Shown piece by piece: positions 6,027 through 6,304 of a stretch of DNA of 6,304 nucleotides. The notes under the pieces are model-generated. The model saw only the letters and a list, made by a program, of their open reading frames with translations. It ran no database searches and was not told where the DNA came from. Every line of letters begins with the position of its first letter. The first letter of the stretch is position 1. The DNA comes from Clostridia bacterium (GTDB lineage Bacteria; Bacillota; Clostridia; UMGS1810). The position numbers were made by a program, and so were the translations under genes. The stretch lies in assembly GCA_017503945.1 (NCBI GenBank), contig JAFVSB010000125.1:1-6304 (forward strand). The letters are read 5' to 3'.

Positions 6027-6304
6027 ATGAACGATTTACCAAAGCGCAAACAAATACGCCTCAAGGATTATGATTATTCTCAAAACGGATATTATTTTAT
6101 AACGGTGTGTACCAAAAACAGAGAATGTTTATTTTGGGAGACCGTAGGGGCGGATATCATCCGCCCGAAGCTGTCGGAATACGGAAAAATTGTGAATGTG
6201 GCAATAAATGCAATACCTACACATTATCCTGATATGAAAATTGATGAATATGTCATAATGCCTGACCATATCCATTTGATATTGAAAATTTCAAGCGATA
6301 TAAA
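6027..6304 (+). CDS. REP-associated tyrosine transposase (RAYT, Y1/HUH family), 3' end beyond the window
   Basis: The frame from ATG 6027 stays open to the window edge (92 residues visible; the family is usually about 150-250). The opening LPKRKQIRLKDYDYSQNGYYFITVCTKNR (4-32) is typical of RAYT and IS200-like transposases. PDHIHLIL (79-86) carries the His-hydrophobic-His (HUH) metal-binding motif, His81 and His83. The catalytic Tyr should lie in the part not shown. These single-strand DNA nucleases are related to IS200/IS605 transposases but are often single-copy housekeeping genes linked to REP palindromes. AGGA (6014-6017) lies 9 bases before the ATG and overlaps the gatD stop. With only 11 bases between the genes and no terminator, read-through from murT/gatD is likely. 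Residues 40-47 (VGADIIRP) are encoded by a GTAG-hairpin described separately. The sequence looks AT-richer than gatD, which fits a mobile origin. Whether the gene is intact cannot be seen. Confidence 0.88.
   Translation, partial: MNDLPKRKQIRLKDYDYSQNGYYFITVCTKNRECLFWETVGADIIRPKLSEYGKIVNVAINAIPTHYPDMKIDEYVIMPDHIHLILKISSDI
6144..6166 (+). repeat. REP-like GTAG plus palindrome embedded in the RAYT reading frame
   Basis: GTAG at 6144-6147 is followed directly by GGGCGGAT (6148-6155), a 3-base loop ATC (6156-6158) and ATCCGCCC (6159-6166), a perfect 8-bp stem. A conserved GTAG at the 5' foot of a GC-rich hairpin is the known layout of REP sequences recognised by RAYT proteins in enterobacteria. 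The element is far more GC-rich than the surrounding transposase gene and stays in frame, encoding VGADIIRP. I saw no second copy in the window, so calling it a dispersed repeat rests on its form alone. Confidence 0.55.

Noticed and set aside
1..6304. CRISPR arrays, rRNA or tRNA genes, integrases and complete insertion sequences.
   Set aside because: No spaced direct repeats, RNA gene signatures or terminal inverted repeats were seen. The only mobile-type gene is the partial RAYT at the end.

Overview
The window looks like chromosomal DNA of a low- to mid-GC Gram-positive anaerobe, most likely a member of the Clostridia. The reasons are a MurT/GatD pair for peptidoglycan amidation, a phosphofructokinase with pyrophosphate-type active-site residues, good Shine-Dalgarno sequences, and an MBOAT/DHHW pair of the kind common in Clostridia. 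I cannot name a genus. All recognised genes lie on the + strand.

Bases 1-2396 hold a two-gene surface-acylation module. A 5'-truncated MBOAT membrane O-acyltransferase (AlgI/DltB type) is followed 12 bases later by a membrane-anchored DHHW/AlgJ/AlgX-like protein with a D-x-H and Ser triad. Together they would move acyl groups, probably acetyl, across the membrane onto an extracellular polysaccharide or secondary polymer. A perfect 14-bp inverted repeat (2360-2396) ends the unit.

Bases 2397-3918 hold a separately transcribed phosphofructokinase gene. It has a well-formed extended -10 promoter (2428-2456) and a leader of about 155 bases with a terminator-like hairpin plus T-run that could be an attenuator. 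GGND and PKTIDND in the protein indicate use of pyrophosphate rather than ATP. A GC-rich 12-bp inverted repeat follows the gene.

Bases 3944-6015 hold murT and gatD, overlapping by ATGA. Their products form the lipid II isoglutaminyl synthase, which amidates the alpha-carboxyl of D-Glu in the lipid II stem peptide.

Bases 6027-6304 hold the 5' part of a REP-associated tyrosine transposase (RAYT, Y1/HUH family), starting 11 bases after gatD and running off the window. Its reading frame contains a GTAG tetranucleotide followed directly by a perfect 8-bp hairpin. This is the layout of the REP sequences that such enzymes recognise, and it is the most unusual signal in the window. No tRNA, rRNA, CRISPR array or complete insertion sequence was found.
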